Below are positions 36,069 to 45,303 of a DNA stretch of 64,000 bases, piece by piece (position 1 is the stretch's first letter; each line of letters begins with the position of its first letter). A program made the translations under genes and the position numbers. Under the pieces are notes generated by a model that saw only the letters and a program-made list of their open reading frames with translations, was not told where the DNA came from and did no database searches. Source of the stretch: Phreatobacter sp. (GTDB lineage Bacteria > Pseudomonadota > Alphaproteobacteria > Rhizobiales > Phreatobacteraceae); the NCBI RefSeq assembly GCF_016793595.1, contig NZ_JAEULY010000002.1, positions 248,001 to 312,000 on the forward strand, given 5' to 3'.

Positions 36069-36821
36069 ATGATCACCGATCCCGTTTTCTACGCGGTCGC
36101 CGTTCCCGCGGTCACGCTCTACGGGTTGTCGAAGGGCGGCTTCTCGGGTGTCGCCATCCTGTCGACGCCGCTGCTGGCGCTCGCCGTTCCGCCGATCCAG
36201 GCGGCGGCGATCATGCTGCCCGTGCTGATCGTGCAGGATGTCGTCACCGTCTGGAGCTACCGGAAGACCTGGGACGCGCGGACGCTGCTGCACCTCGCTC
36301 CCGGCGCGCTCCTTGGCATCGCCGCCGGATTCCTCTTCGCATCATGGGTCTCCGATTCGGCGGTCAGGATCATCGTCGGTCTGATCGCCGTGTCGTTCTG
36401 CCTCGACCGCTGGATCCGCAGCGGCGCGCGTATCGAGGCGAGGCCGCACGACTGGCGCTCGGCCACGGTGCTCGGCGCCATCTCCGGCTACACCAGCTTC
36501 GTCATTCATGTCGGCGGGCCGCCGTTCAACATGTACGCCCTCGCGCGCGGGCTCGCGCGCGACGTGTTCGTCGGCACGGCCGGCCTGTTCTTCGCGGCGG
36601 TGAATCTCGTGAAGGTCGGGCCGTTCATCGCGCTCGGGCAGCTGACGGTCGAGAATCTTGGCACCGCCGCCGTGCTGTTCCCGCTCGCGGTCGCGGCCAA
36701 TCTCGCGGGCATCTGGATGGTGCGGCGCGTGCCGGCGGCGCTGTTCTACCGCCTGATCTACGGCCTGACCTTTGCGGTCGGCTGCTTCCTGCTGGTCAGC
36801 GGCATCAGGGCCTATCTTTGA
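36069..36821 (+). CDS. TSUP (TauE/SafE) family membrane transporter
   Basis: 250 residues, about eight helices. TSUP features: LYGLSKGGFSGVAILSTPLLAL near the N-terminus and SGYTSFVIHVGGPPFNMYAL at the start of the second repeat. Relatives export sulfite, sulfoacetate or other organosulfur anions. Substrate unknown. Followed by a strong terminator. Confidence 0.88.
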   Translation: MITDPVFYAVAVPAVTLYGLSKGGFSGVAILSTPLLALAVPPIQAAAIMLPVLIVQDVVTVWSYRKTWDARTLLHLAPGALLGIAAGFLFASWVSDSAVRIIVGLIAVSFCLDRWIRSGARIEARPHDWRSATVLGAISGYTSFVIHVGGPPFNMYALARGLARDVFVGTAGLFFAAVNLVKVGPFIALGQLTVENLGTAAVLFPLAVAANLAGIWMVRRVPAALFYRLIYGLTFAVGCFLLVSGIRAYL

Positions 36822-36835
36822 CCCCCTGAATAGAA

Positions 36836-36860
36836 AAGGGCCGCCCGGAGGGCGGCCCTT
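36836..36860. terminator. Intrinsic terminator between convergent genes
   Basis: Perfect 11-bp stem AAGGGCCGCCC / GGGCGGCCCTT with loop GGA, flanked by A-rich sequence on the left and TCC on the right, so it can serve both the TSUP gene and the leftward outer-membrane protein gene. Confidence 0.8.
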
Positions 36861-36890
36861 CCTTATCCGATCCCGTGGGGATCGAAAGGC

Positions 36891-37616
36891 TCAGTAGCGA
36901 GCGACGATGGCCGACGGGCCGGTCGAGAACAGGTAGCTCACGCCCAGGCGCACGGTGTGCGTCGTGGTCTTGAAGCTCGCATTGGTGATCGCCGTGACCG
37001 GCGAGCCGGCGTAGTTCACGTTGCGACGGCCGAAATCGGTGTAGCGATACTCGAGGCTCGCAACCCAGTTCGGGGTGATCGCGTACTCGACGCCGGCGCC
37101 GACGGTCCAGCCGAAGCGGGCACCCGAAGCGCTGACACCGACCGGAGCGCCGATGTTGATGGCGCGGTAGTCGAGGCCGGCATAGGCAACACCACCCGTG
37201 GCGTAGACATGGACGCGGTCAACCGCGACGCCGAGGCGGGCGCGGGTCGAACCCTGCCAGTTCAGGCGGGTGAAGTAGTCAACGTTCGTCGCACGAGCCG
37301 AACCGCGGAGGCTGGAAGCCTCGATGTCGGTGACGAGGCCGAGGACGATGTTGTTGATCTGCCAGTTGTAGCCGAGGTGGACACCGCCGGTGACGCCGTT
37401 GGTGCTGTAGGAGCCCGAGTCGGCGAGGGTGTTGGCGGCAACTGCCGTGCGACCCCAGCCGTAGCCGATCTGGGCGCCGACGAACACGCCGGACCAGTTG
37501 AACACGGGAGCGACGACGGCGGCGGCGATCGGGCCGCGCGGCGAGCCGAGATCGGCAGCCTGGGCGCCGGTGGCGAGGGCGGCGATGGCCGCGCCTGCGA
37601 GGAGGAACTTCTTCAT
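36891..37616 (-). CDS. Outer-membrane beta-barrel protein (Omp25/31-like), copy 1
   Basis: 241 residues. Signal peptide MKKFLLAGAAIAALATGAQA; mature part of alternating beta strands with family marks FNWSGVFVGAQIGYGWG near the N-terminus, GAGVEYAITPNWVASLEYRYTDFG late, and a C-terminal strand ending VARY with the terminal aromatic used by BAM. Porin-like surface proteins of this family are abundant in Rhizobiales. GGAGG precedes the second half of the signal, not the start; start is set by the signal peptide. Confidence 0.9.
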   Translation of the reverse strand: MKKFLLAGAAIAALATGAQAADLGSPRGPIAAAVVAPVFNWSGVFVGAQIGYGWGRTAVAANTLADSGSYSTNGVTGGVHLGYNWQINNIVLGLVTDIEASSLRGSARATNVDYFTRLNWQGSTRARLGVAVDRVHVYATGGVAYAGLDYRAINIGAPVGVSASGARFGWTVGAGVEYAITPNWVASLEYRYTDFGRRNVNYAGSPVTAITNASFKTTTHTVRLGVSYLFSTGPSAIVARY

Positions 37617-38007
37617 GGCTATGTCCTTGTCATTGCCGGCCGCAGTTTCCTACCGCCGTGCCTCTCTATGTGCCCGTGGTGGACGCTGATAGCCGGCCCC
37701 CTCCCTGGCCATCCTCGTCCGAACGGAGCGCGAGGGATAAAGGCGTAAGGTTAGAAATCAACTACCAATCGCGTGAGCGGCGGGGGGTGCTTCCGGAGCC
37801 CCCAATGATCGCGTGGGGCCTGTGTCGCGGCAGCCACACGTGCCGCTGCGTAACATCTGGTGCAATGCGGTAAGTCGCGGCATGTGCTGGCGAATTGACG
37901 GAAATTGTCCGCACGCCAGATTCGCAGGCAAGTCGCTGGCTGGGCCTGCCCCGAAAGCGAAGGGCCGCCCGAGGGCGGCCCTTCGAAGGCTCGGGTGTCG
38001 GGGGGGG
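37617..38007. other. Intergenic region between the two outer-membrane protein genes
   Basis: 391 bp with no credible gene. It holds the promoter region of the leftward copy 1 gene and, at its right end, the terminator hairpin of copy 2 (37958-37985). No promoter could be placed with confidence. Confidence 0.7.
37958..37985 (-). terminator. Intrinsic terminator of outer-membrane protein copy 2
   Basis: 13-bp perfect stem CGAAGGGCCGCCC / GGGCGGCCCTTCG with a very short GA loop, 22 bp past the stop. The stem core is nearly identical to the terminator at 36836-36860. Confidence 0.75.
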
Positions 38008-38781
38008 TCAGTAACGGGCGATCACCGCGCCGCCACCGGTGGCGAACCGATAGTTCACGCCGACCCGCAGGATGTGACCGAATTGCTGGGTATCGAAGAA
38101 CTGGATGATGCCGCCGCCGCCCGTGAAGGTCGAGCCGACGCGCTTGGGCTCGAAGTGGTAGTAGAGATACTCGCCCTTGATCGACCAGTTCTGGTTGAAG
38201 GCGTATTCGACGCCGCCGCCCATGATAACGCCGAACTGAATTTTCGACGTGCTTGGCGCGAGCAGGGCGACAGGCGCGCCGGGGCCGGTGAAGATGCTGC
38301 TGCGGAAATCGGCGAAGATGATGCCGGCGGTGCCGTAGACGAGAGCATTGCCGAAGGTGATGCCGGCGCGCGGCCGGAACGAAGCGTAGAACGCACTCTG
38401 CGCTCTGCCGAAAGTGGTCGCGGTTTGCGGCAGGTAGGCCGTCGTGTTCTGCGCCCCAAGCCAGCCGAGCTCCGCCTCGAGGCCCAGCACCACGCGGCCG
38501 TACTGCCAGTTGCGGCCGGCCTGAAGGGCAGCCGTAAAGCCACTGGAGCCGGCGCGCCAGTTGTTCCGCCCGAACCAGAAGGCGTTGTTGGTGGCCAGCC
38601 GGTCACCGTAGATCGAGTTGTTGCGCTGCCAGCCGACGGTAGCGCCGACATACCAGCCGTCCCAGGTGAAGCCCATGGCCGGCACCGCGAGCGGGGCGGC
38701 AACATCGGCGGCGCGAGTGGTATCGGGTGCCGCGCTCAGGGCCGCGACGGTGGCGCAGGACAGGACGAACTTCTTGAGCAT
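38008..38781 (-). CDS. Outer-membrane beta-barrel protein (Omp25/31-like), copy 2
   Basis: 257 residues. Signal peptide MLKKFVLSCATVAALSA...RAA, then FTWDGWYVGATVGWQ, internal barrel strands, GVEYAFNQNWSIKGEYLYYHF and a C-terminus ending VIARY. Same architecture and orientation as copy 1 and the same terminal ARY, but overall sequence has diverged, so an old duplication. Predicted surface porin-like protein. Confidence 0.9.
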   Translation of the reverse strand: MLKKFVLSCATVAALSAAPDTTRAADVAAPLAVPAMGFTWDGWYVGATVGWQRNNSIYGDRLATNNAFWFGRNNWRAGSSGFTAALQAGRNWQYGRVVLGLEAELGWLGAQNTTAYLPQTATTFGRAQSAFYASFRPRAGITFGNALVYGTAGIIFADFRSSIFTGPGAPVALLAPSTSKIQFGVIMGGGVEYAFNQNWSIKGEYLYYHFEPKRVGSTFTGGGGIIQFFDTQQFGHILRVGVNYRFATGGGAVIARY

Positions 38782-39080
38782 GACAGGTGGCCTTCGGAAC
38801 CGGATTGAACCAGGTGTTCGGCAAGCACTGCGACATGCCCGCGCTCAGCGGAGGCGGTCCCGGCAGTCTGCGGTCGAAACGCCCAGACGACAAGAAGGCC
38901 GCTTCGGTTCTGCGGCGTGTCGTGTCCTTATCCCAGCGTCAGTTGCCTGAATGTCACAAATTGCCACCCAAAATTGCAGGTCATGTCGAGTGATCTGGCT
39001 GACCGCTGCGACGCCGGCAATCGAGTTGAATGCAACCCGGCCTGCACCTAGGCTTGAATCGACAGCATGCGGAGCGCGCC
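38782..39080. other. Divergent intergenic region, omp copy 2 / acyl-CoA synthetase
   Basis: 299 bp without a gene. It must contain promoters for both flanking genes; AT-richer patches occur near 38950-38975. Nothing specific could be assigned. Confidence 0.6.
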
Positions 39081-40706
39081 ATGGCGAGCAGCTATGATAC
39101 GGATCTTGAACGCAACCCGGCCAACTACCAGCCGCTGACGCCGATCACTTTCCTGGAGCGCGCCGCCCGCGTCTTCCCCGACCATACCGCAGTGATCCAT
39201 GGCCGCATCCGGCGCAGCTACGCGGAGTTCTACGCCCGCTCGCGCCGGCTCGCCTCGGCACTCGCCAAGGCAGGCGTCGGCAAGAACGATACGGTCGCCG
39301 TCATCTGCGCCAACACGCCGGCCATGCTCGAATGCCACTACGGCGTGCCCATGTGCGGCGGCGTGCTCAACACGCTCAACACGCGGCTGGACGCGGCGAT
39401 CATCGCCTTCTCGCTCGATCACGGCGAGGCCAGGGTTTTCATCGTCGACCGCGAGTTCTCCAAGCTCGCGCGGGAGGCTTTGGCGCTCGCCAAGGTGAAG
39501 CCCATCGTCATCGACTACGACGACCCCGAATATGACGGGCCGGGCGAGCAAATCGGCTCCATCGAATACGAAGCCTTCATCGCCGCCGGCGATGCCGACT
39601 ATGCGTGGCAGCGTCCGGGCGACGAGTGGGATGCGATCGCGCTGAACTACACGTCGGGCACGACGGGCAACCCGAAGGGCGTCGTCTATCACCACCGCGG
39701 CGCCTATCTGCTCGGCATCGGCAATGTCGTCACCTGCGGCATGGCCAAGCATCCCGTCTATCTGTGGACGCTGCCGATGTTCCACTGCAACGGCTGGTGC
39801 TTTCCCTGGTCGATCTCGGCGGTCGCCGGCACCCATGTCTGCCTGCGCTGGGTGCGCGCCAAGGCCATGTACGACGCCATTGCCGACCATGGCGTGACGC
39901 ATCTCTGCGGCGCGCCCATCGTCATGAGCCTGCTGCTCAACGCTCCTCCTGAGGAAAAGCGCGAGATCGGCCGCACGGTGTCCTTCTTCACCGCTGCCGC
40001 GCCGCCGCCCGAAGCGGTGCTCGCCGCGATGAAGGCCGCCGGCTTCGACGTGACCCATCTCTACGGCCTGACCGAGACCTATGGCCCCTCTGTCATCAAC
40101 GACTGGAACCGCGACTGGGACGCGCTCGACAGCGCCGACTACGCCGCCAAGAAGGCACGGCAGGGCGTGCCCTATGTCGTGCTGGAGGACATGACCGTCA
40201 TGGACCCCGAGACCATGGTTCGCGTGCCCGCCGACGGGCAGACGCTCGGCGAGGTCATGATGCGCGGCAATGTCGTGATGAAAGGCTACCTGAAGAACCC
40301 CAAGGCCTCGGACGAGGCCTTCGCCGGCGGCTGGTTCCATTCCGGCGACCTCGGCGTGCTCTATCCGGACGGCTACATCCAGCTCAAGGATCGCTCCAAG
40401 GACATCATTATTTCCGGCGGCGAGAACATTTCCTCCATCGAGGTGGAGGACGTGCTGTTCAAGCATCCCGCCGTTCAGGCGGCCGCCGTGGTGGCGAAGC
40501 CGGACGACAAGTGGGGCGAGACCCCTTGCGCCTTCATCGAGCTCAAGCCGGGCACGAGCGCGACGGCCGATGAAATCACCGCGTGGTGCAGGCAGCATCT
40601 CGCGAGCTTCAAATGCCCGCGCACCGTGATCTTCACCGAGCTGCCGAAAACCTCGACGGGAAAGATCCAGAAATTCGTGCTGCGCGAGATGGCGAAGGCG
40701 GCGTAG
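39081..40706 (+). CDS. AMP-forming acyl-CoA synthetase (fatty-acid/DmdB-like)
   Basis: 541 residues of the ANL superfamily. ATP-binding P-loop YTSGTTGNPKGVVYHHR, GLTETYGP, GWFHSGDLGVLYPDGYIQLKDR, and the C-terminal catalytic Lys in TSTGKIQKF. It activates a carboxylic acid to its CoA ester via an acyl-adenylate. Closest general group is medium/long-chain and 3-methylmercaptopropionate CoA ligases; substrate not determined. ATG at 39081 with GGAG upstream. It starts a four-gene rightward group. Confidence 0.9.
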   Translation: MASSYDTDLERNPANYQPLTPITFLERAARVFPDHTAVIHGRIRRSYAEFYARSRRLASALAKAGVGKNDTVAVICANTPAMLECHYGVPMCGGVLNTLNTRLDAAIIAFSLDHGEARVFIVDREFSKLAREALALAKVKPIVIDYDDPEYDGPGEQIGSIEYEAFIAAGDADYAWQRPGDEWDAIALNYTSGTTGNPKGVVYHHRGAYLLGIGNVVTCGMAKHPVYLWTLPMFHCNGWCFPWSISAVAGTHVCLRWVRAKAMYDAIADHGVTHLCGAPIVMSLLLNAPPEEKREIGRTVSFFTAAAPPPEAVLAAMKAAGFDVTHLYGLTETYGPSVINDWNRDWDALDSADYAAKKARQGVPYVVLEDMTVMDPETMVRVPADGQTLGEVMMRGNVVMKGYLKNPKASDEAFAGGWFHSGDLGVLYPDGYIQLKDRSKDIIISGGENISSIEVEDVLFKHPAVQAAAVVAKPDDKWGETPCAFIELKPGTSATADEITAWCRQHLASFKCPRTVIFTELPKTSTGKIQKFVLREMAKAA

Positions 40707-40739
40707 GCCTCAACGGGAGCGGCCCTGCGCCGTCCTTTC

Positions 40740-40827
40740 CGTCATGGCCGGGCTTGTCCCGGCCATCCACGTCTTGAACACTGTGCCCGGAAAGTCGTGG
40801 ATACCCGGCACAAGGCCGGGCATGACG
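40740..40827. repeat. Palindromic intergenic repeat (REP-like)
   Basis: Two inverted copies of a 32-bp unit, CGTCATGGCCGGGCTTGTCC... (40740-40771) and its near reverse complement ending ...GGCCGGGCATGACG (40796-40827), separated by 24 bp. Each unit is itself palindromic around CCGGGC/GCCCGG. Similar GTCATG-CCGGGCTTG-GTCC elements are, as I recall, dispersed in Rhizobiales genomes. It sits just after the acyl-CoA synthetase stop. Confidence 0.75.
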
Positions 40828-40871
40828 AAGCGAGATTTGCGGCATCAAGACCGCCTCCAGGGGAGAAACGC

Positions 40872-42521
40872 ATGGACGCCGACGTGATCGTGGTCGGAGC
40901 GGGGCTTGCCGGTCTTGTCGCCACCGCCGAACTGGCCGCTGCCGGCCGCAAGGTGATCCTGCTCGACCAGGAAGGCGAGCAGAATCTCGGCGGGCAGGCC
41001 TTCTGGTCGTTCGGCGGGCTGTTCTTCGTCGATAGCCCCGAGCAGCGCCGCATGGGCATCAAGGATACGTTCGACCTTGCCTGGCAGGACTGGCAGGGCT
41101 CCGCCGGCTTCGACCGCGCCGAGGACGACTGGGGCCGGCAATGGGCCGAAGCCTATGTCCATTTCGCCCATGGCGAGAAGCGCGCCTGGCTGCACGAGCA
41201 GGGCATGCGCTGGTTCCCGCTGGTCGGCTGGGCCGAGCGGGGCGGGGGGCTCGCCACCGGCCATGGCAATTCCGTGCCGCGTTTCCACGTGACCTGGGGT
41301 ACCGGGCCCGCCGTCATCGCGCCGTTCGAGAGGCGGGTGCGCGAGGCGGCCTCGCGCGGCCTCGTCGACATGCGCTTCCGCCATCGCGTCAACGGGCTGA
41401 CGAAATCGGCCGGCGTGGTCGATGGCGTCGAGGGCGAGATTCTGGAGCCGACCTCCGTCGCGCGCGGCGAGGCGTCGTCGCGCACGGCCACGGGATCCTT
41501 CGCCCTGAAGGCGCAGGCCGTGCTGGTGACCTCCGGCGGAATCGGCGGCAATTTTGACCTCGTCCGCAAGAACTGGCCGGAGCGGCTCGGCAAGCTGCCG
41601 GACTTTCTTGTCTCCGGCGTACCGGCCCATGTCGACGGGCGCATGCAGCTGATCACGGAGGGGGCCGGCGGGCGCATCGTGAACCGCGACCGCATGTGGC
41701 ACTATGTCGAGGGCATCCGGAACTGGAACCCGATCTGGCCGCATCACGGCATCCGCATCCTGCCCGGCCCTTCCTCGATCTGGCTCGATGCGACGGGCAG
41801 ACGCCTGCCCGCGCCGAACTTCCCCGGCTTCGACACGCTGGCGAGCCTCGAACACATCGTGAAGACCGGTCACGGCTATTCGTGGTTCGTGCTCTCGCGC
41901 GCCATCATCAAGAAGGAGTTCGCGCTGTCGGGCTCCGAGCAGAACCCCGACCTCACCAACAAGTCGATCGCCGGCATCCTGTCGCGGCTCGGCAAGGGCC
42001 TTCCCGCTCCGGTGCAGGCCTTCATGGACAAGGGCGCCGACTTCATCGTCGAGAACGACATTCTCACCCTCGGCCGGCGCATGAACGAGCTGGTCGGCAC
42101 CGACCACATCGACCCGGAGGCGCTGAAGCGCGAGATCGAGGCGCGCGACCGCGAGATCGACAATCCCTTCTCCAAGGACATGCAGGTCATCGCCATTCGC
42201 GGCATGCGGAACTATCGCGGCGACAGGCTCATGCGCACCGCCCCGCCGCACAAGATCCTCGACCCGAAGAACGGGCCGCTCATCGCGGTGAAGCTCAACA
42301 TCCTCACCCGCAAGACGCTCGGCGGCCTGCAGACCGACCTGGACGGGCGGGTGCTCACCGAAGGCGGCGTGCCGCTCGGCAATGTCTATGCCGGGGGCGA
42401 GGTGGCGGGCTTCGGCGGCGGCGGTGTCCACGGCTACCGGGCGCTGGAAGGCACGTTCCTCGGCGGCTGCATCTTCTCCGGCCGCACGGCGGGGCGGGCG
42501 GCGGCCAAGGCGGTGGAGTGA
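40872..42521 (+). CDS. FAD-binding dehydrogenase (COG3573 type)
   Basis: 549 residues. N-terminal FAD dinucleotide motif VIVVGAGLAGLVATAELAAAGRKVILL; later GGQAFWSFGGLFF, LVTSGGIGGNFDLVRKNWP, and C-terminal YAGGEVAGFGGGGVHGYRALEGTFLGGC, which returns to FAD. It resembles ketosteroid dehydrogenase/fumarate reductase flavoproteins; the true substrate is unknown. ATG at 40872 has GGGGAG upstream; the frame open from 40797 lies in the palindromic repeat. Confidence 0.88.
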   Translation: MDADVIVVGAGLAGLVATAELAAAGRKVILLDQEGEQNLGGQAFWSFGGLFFVDSPEQRRMGIKDTFDLAWQDWQGSAGFDRAEDDWGRQWAEAYVHFAHGEKRAWLHEQGMRWFPLVGWAERGGGLATGHGNSVPRFHVTWGTGPAVIAPFERRVREAASRGLVDMRFRHRVNGLTKSAGVVDGVEGEILEPTSVARGEASSRTATGSFALKAQAVLVTSGGIGGNFDLVRKNWPERLGKLPDFLVSGVPAHVDGRMQLITEGAGGRIVNRDRMWHYVEGIRNWNPIWPHHGIRILPGPSSIWLDATGRRLPAPNFPGFDTLASLEHIVKTGHGYSWFVLSRAIIKKEFALSGSEQNPDLTNKSIAGILSRLGKGLPAPVQAFMDKGADFIVENDILTLGRRMNELVGTDHIDPEALKREIEARDREIDNPFSKDMQVIAIRGMRNYRGDRLMRTAPPHKILDPKNGPLIAVKLNILTRKTLGGLQTDLDGRVLTEGGVPLGNVYAGGEVAGFGGGGVHGYRALEGTFLGGCIFSGRTAGRAAAKAVE

Positions 42522-42527
42522 AGCATC

Positions 42528-43154
42528 ATGCTCGGCATTCACGACTTCTGGCTCTTCGTCCTCGCCGGCCTCCTCCTGAACATCACGCCCGGCCCCGACA
42601 TGGCGCTGGTCATGGGGCGCTCGCTGCGCGACGGCGCGAAGGCCGGCGCGGTCGCCGCGCTCGGCATCGGCGCCGGCTCCTTCGTCCACATCGCCGCGGC
42701 GGCGCTCGGCCTCTCCGTGATCATCGCCACCTCCGCTTTCGCCTTCGCCGTCGTGAAATGGGTGGGTGCGGCCTACCTCATCCTCATGGGGCTGATGCTG
42801 CTGCTGGCCCGGCCGGCGGACGCGGCGCACGCAGAGCTGAAAGCCGCATCGCTGCCGTCGGTGTTTCTGCAGGGGTTCCTGACCAACGCCCTCAACCCCA
42901 AGGTGGCGCTGTTCTTCCTCGCCTTTCTGCCGCAGTTCATCGATCCTGCCGCGCCGCAGAAGGCGCTTGCCTTCATTGTGCTGGGCCTTGCCTTCAACGT
43001 CACGGGCACGGCCTGGAACCTGCTGGTCGCCTGGGGCGCGGCGAGGGCGGCCGGCTTCCCGGCCGTTCGCAGCGCGCGGGTCTGGCTCGACCGCGCGCTC
43101 GGCGCGCTGTTCCTCGGCCTCGGCATCCGGCTGGCGCTGTCCGAACGACTGTGA
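42528..43154 (+). CDS. LysE/RhtB family exporter
   Basis: 208 residues, about six helices, with NITPGPDMALVMGRSL and GFLTNALNPKVALFFLAFLPQF. Amino-acid or homoserine-lactone efflux by family. It starts 6 bp after the dehydrogenase stop. Distinct in sequence from the LysE protein at the left end of the window. Confidence 0.9.
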   Translation: MLGIHDFWLFVLAGLLLNITPGPDMALVMGRSLRDGAKAGAVAALGIGAGSFVHIAAAALGLSVIIATSAFAFAVVKWVGAAYLILMGLMLLLARPADAAHAELKAASLPSVFLQGFLTNALNPKVALFFLAFLPQFIDPAAPQKALAFIVLGLAFNVTGTAWNLLVAWGAARAAGFPAVRSARVWLDRALGALFLGLGIRLALSERL

Positions 43155-43328
43155 CCAGGCGCCGGGCCGGCTGCGACGAAAGTCTCGCGTCGCCGGCATC
43201 TGCCGAAAGGCAGGGCGGCGGTTGCTTCCGCAGCGCTCCGGGTGGCAAATGCGCCAGCCCCCGAGAAGAATGGCGACCCGCGCGGAAGGTATTCGCGCAG
43301 GGCCGCCTGCGAGGCGAGGAGACGTGCC

Positions 43329-45236
43329 ATGGATGCAAAAACCCCGTCGCGCTATCCGCGAGTCTATGCCGAGTGGCAGGCCGATCCGGTCGCATTCTGG
43401 GCCGAACAGGCCAAGGCCATCGACTGGGTGACCCCGCCGAAGACCGTGTTCGATCCGGGACAGGGCGCCTATGGCCGCTGGTTCGTCGACGGCGTCTGCA
43501 ACACCTGCTTCAACGCGGTGGACCGCCACGCCGCGAGCCGGCCCGATCAGGCCGCCATCATCTATGACTCGCCGGTCACGGGTACGAAGCGCAGCATCTC
43601 CTTCGCCGAGCTGAAGCACGAGGTCGCGACCTTCGCCGCCGTGCTGCAGGGCCTCGGCGTGACCAAGGGCGACCGCGTCATCGTCTATATGCCGATGGTG
43701 CCGGAGGCGGCGATCGCCATGCTCGCCTGCGCGCGCATCGGCGCGATCCACTCCGTTGTATTCGGCGGTTTCGCGGCCAAGGAACTCGCCACCCGCATCG
43801 ACGATTGCCAGCCGAAGGTCATCGTCTCGGCCTCCTGCGGCATCGAGGGGCAGAAGGTCGTCGCCTACAAGCCGCTGCTCGACGGCGCCATCGATCTCTC
43901 GGCCTCGAAGCCACAGGCCTGCGTCATCCTCCAGCGGCCGCAGGTCGCCGCGCCGCTCACCGAAGGCCGCGACCTCGACTGGACCGACCTCGTCGCCGGC
44001 GCCAAGGCTTCCGGCCGCGAGGCGGACTGCGTGCCGGTCGCCGCCACCGATCCGCTCTACGTGCTCTACACGTCCGGCACGACCGGCAAGCCGAAGGGCG
44101 TCGTGCGCGACAATGGCGGCCATCTCGTCGCCCTCAACTGGTCGATGACCAATCTCTACGGCGTGCAGCCCGGCGAGGTGTTCTGGGCGGCCTCCGACGT
44201 CGGCTGGGTCGTCGGCCATTCCTACATCGTCTATGCGCCGCTGATCGCCGGCATCACCTCGGTTCTCTACGAGGGCAAGCCGGTCGGCACGCCGGATCCC
44301 GGCGCCTACTGGCGGGTCATCTCGGACCACGGCGTCGCCGCCATGTTCACCGCGCCGACGGCCTTCCGCGCGATCAAGAAGGAAGACCCGAACGCCGAGC
44401 ACCTGAAGCGCTACAAGCTGGACACGTTCCGCACGCTGTTCCTCGCCGGCGAGCGCGCCGACCCGGACACCGTGCTCTGGGCGGAGAAGATCCTCGGCGT
44501 GCCGGTCATCGACCACTGGTGGCAGACGGAGACCGGCTGGTGCATCGTCGGAAACCCGGTCGGTCTCGGCATGCTCACGGTGAAGCCGGGATCGCCCACG
44601 GTGCCGATGCCCGGCTACGACGTGCGCATCGTCGACGAGGCTGGCAAGGATCTGCCGGCGAACACGATGGGCTCGATCGTGGTAAAGCTGCCGCTGCCGC
44701 CGGGCGCCTTCCCGACGCTCTGGCACCAGGACGAACGCTTCAAGGAAAGCTATCTCTCGCAGTTCCCCGGATTCTACTCGACCTCGGATGCGGGCTTCGT
44801 CGATGACGAGGGCTATCTCTACATCATGGGTCGCACCGACGACATCATCAACGTCGCCGGCCACCGCCTCTCCACCGGCGGCATGGAGGAAGTGCTCGCC
44901 TCGCATCCCGATGTCGCGGAATGCGCGGTCATCGGCATGGCCGACAGCCTCAAGGGTGAGGTGCCCTGCGGCTTCGTCGTGCTGAAGGCGGGCGTCAACA
45001 AGCGGCCGGAGGAGGTCGAAAAGGAGCTCGTCGCGCTGGTCCGCGAGAAGATCGGCCCCGTCGCCGCCTTCAAGCTCGCCATCGCCGTCACGCGCTTGCC
45101 GAAGACGCGATCGGGCAAGATCCTGCGCGGCACGATGAAGAAGATCGCCGATGGCGCCGAATGGTCCATGCCGGCGACCATCGACGATCCCGCGGTCCTC
45201 TCCGAGATCGAGGACGCGCTGAAGACGCGGCGCTGA
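43329..45236 (+). CDS. prpE: Propionyl-CoA synthetase / acetyl-CoA synthetase family
   Basis: 635 residues, AMP-forming. Acs-type N-terminus (YAEWQADPVAFWAEQAKAIDW), VSASCGIEG as in PrpE, P-loop YTSGTTGKPKGVVRDNGGH, WWQTETGW, DIINVAGHRLSTGGMEEVL, and the acylation-site Lys in TRSGKILRGTM. It makes propionyl-CoA (or acetyl-CoA) from the free acid. The SASCGIEG motif and length favour PrpE over Acs. GAGGAG precedes the ATG at 43329. Confidence 0.88.
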   Translation: MDAKTPSRYPRVYAEWQADPVAFWAEQAKAIDWVTPPKTVFDPGQGAYGRWFVDGVCNTCFNAVDRHAASRPDQAAIIYDSPVTGTKRSISFAELKHEVATFAAVLQGLGVTKGDRVIVYMPMVPEAAIAMLACARIGAIHSVVFGGFAAKELATRIDDCQPKVIVSASCGIEGQKVVAYKPLLDGAIDLSASKPQACVILQRPQVAAPLTEGRDLDWTDLVAGAKASGREADCVPVAATDPLYVLYTSGTTGKPKGVVRDNGGHLVALNWSMTNLYGVQPGEVFWAASDVGWVVGHSYIVYAPLIAGITSVLYEGKPVGTPDPGAYWRVISDHGVAAMFTAPTAFRAIKKEDPNAEHLKRYKLDTFRTLFLAGERADPDTVLWAEKILGVPVIDHWWQTETGWCIVGNPVGLGMLTVKPGSPTVPMPGYDVRIVDEAGKDLPANTMGSIVVKLPLPPGAFPTLWHQDERFKESYLSQFPGFYSTSDAGFVDDEGYLYIMGRTDDIINVAGHRLSTGGMEEVLASHPDVAECAVIGMADSLKGEVPCGFVVLKAGVNKRPEEVEKELVALVREKIGPVAAFKLAIAVTRLPKTRSGKILRGTMKKIADGAEWSMPATIDDPAVLSEIEDALKTRR

Positions 45237-45264
45237 GGCAAACGCCTGTCGGCCAATCGCTAGA

Positions 45265-45291
45265 AAGCCCTCTCCCGGCGGGAGAGGGTTT
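45265..45291. terminator. Intrinsic terminator between prpE and cysK
   Basis: 9-bp stem CCCTCTCCC / GGGAGAGGG with loop GGC, extended by AA/TT. It lies between two convergent genes (stops at 45236 and 45304), so it can serve both directions. Confidence 0.7.
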
Positions 45292-45303
45292 CGGAAGCCA
45301 TTT

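Noticed and set aside
40845-44906. 1353-codon open frame on the minus strand
   Set aside because: It runs antisense through four recognisable plus-strand genes; high GC with third-position bias leaves the antisense frame open. Its translation is Arg/Gly/Asp-rich with no family motifs.
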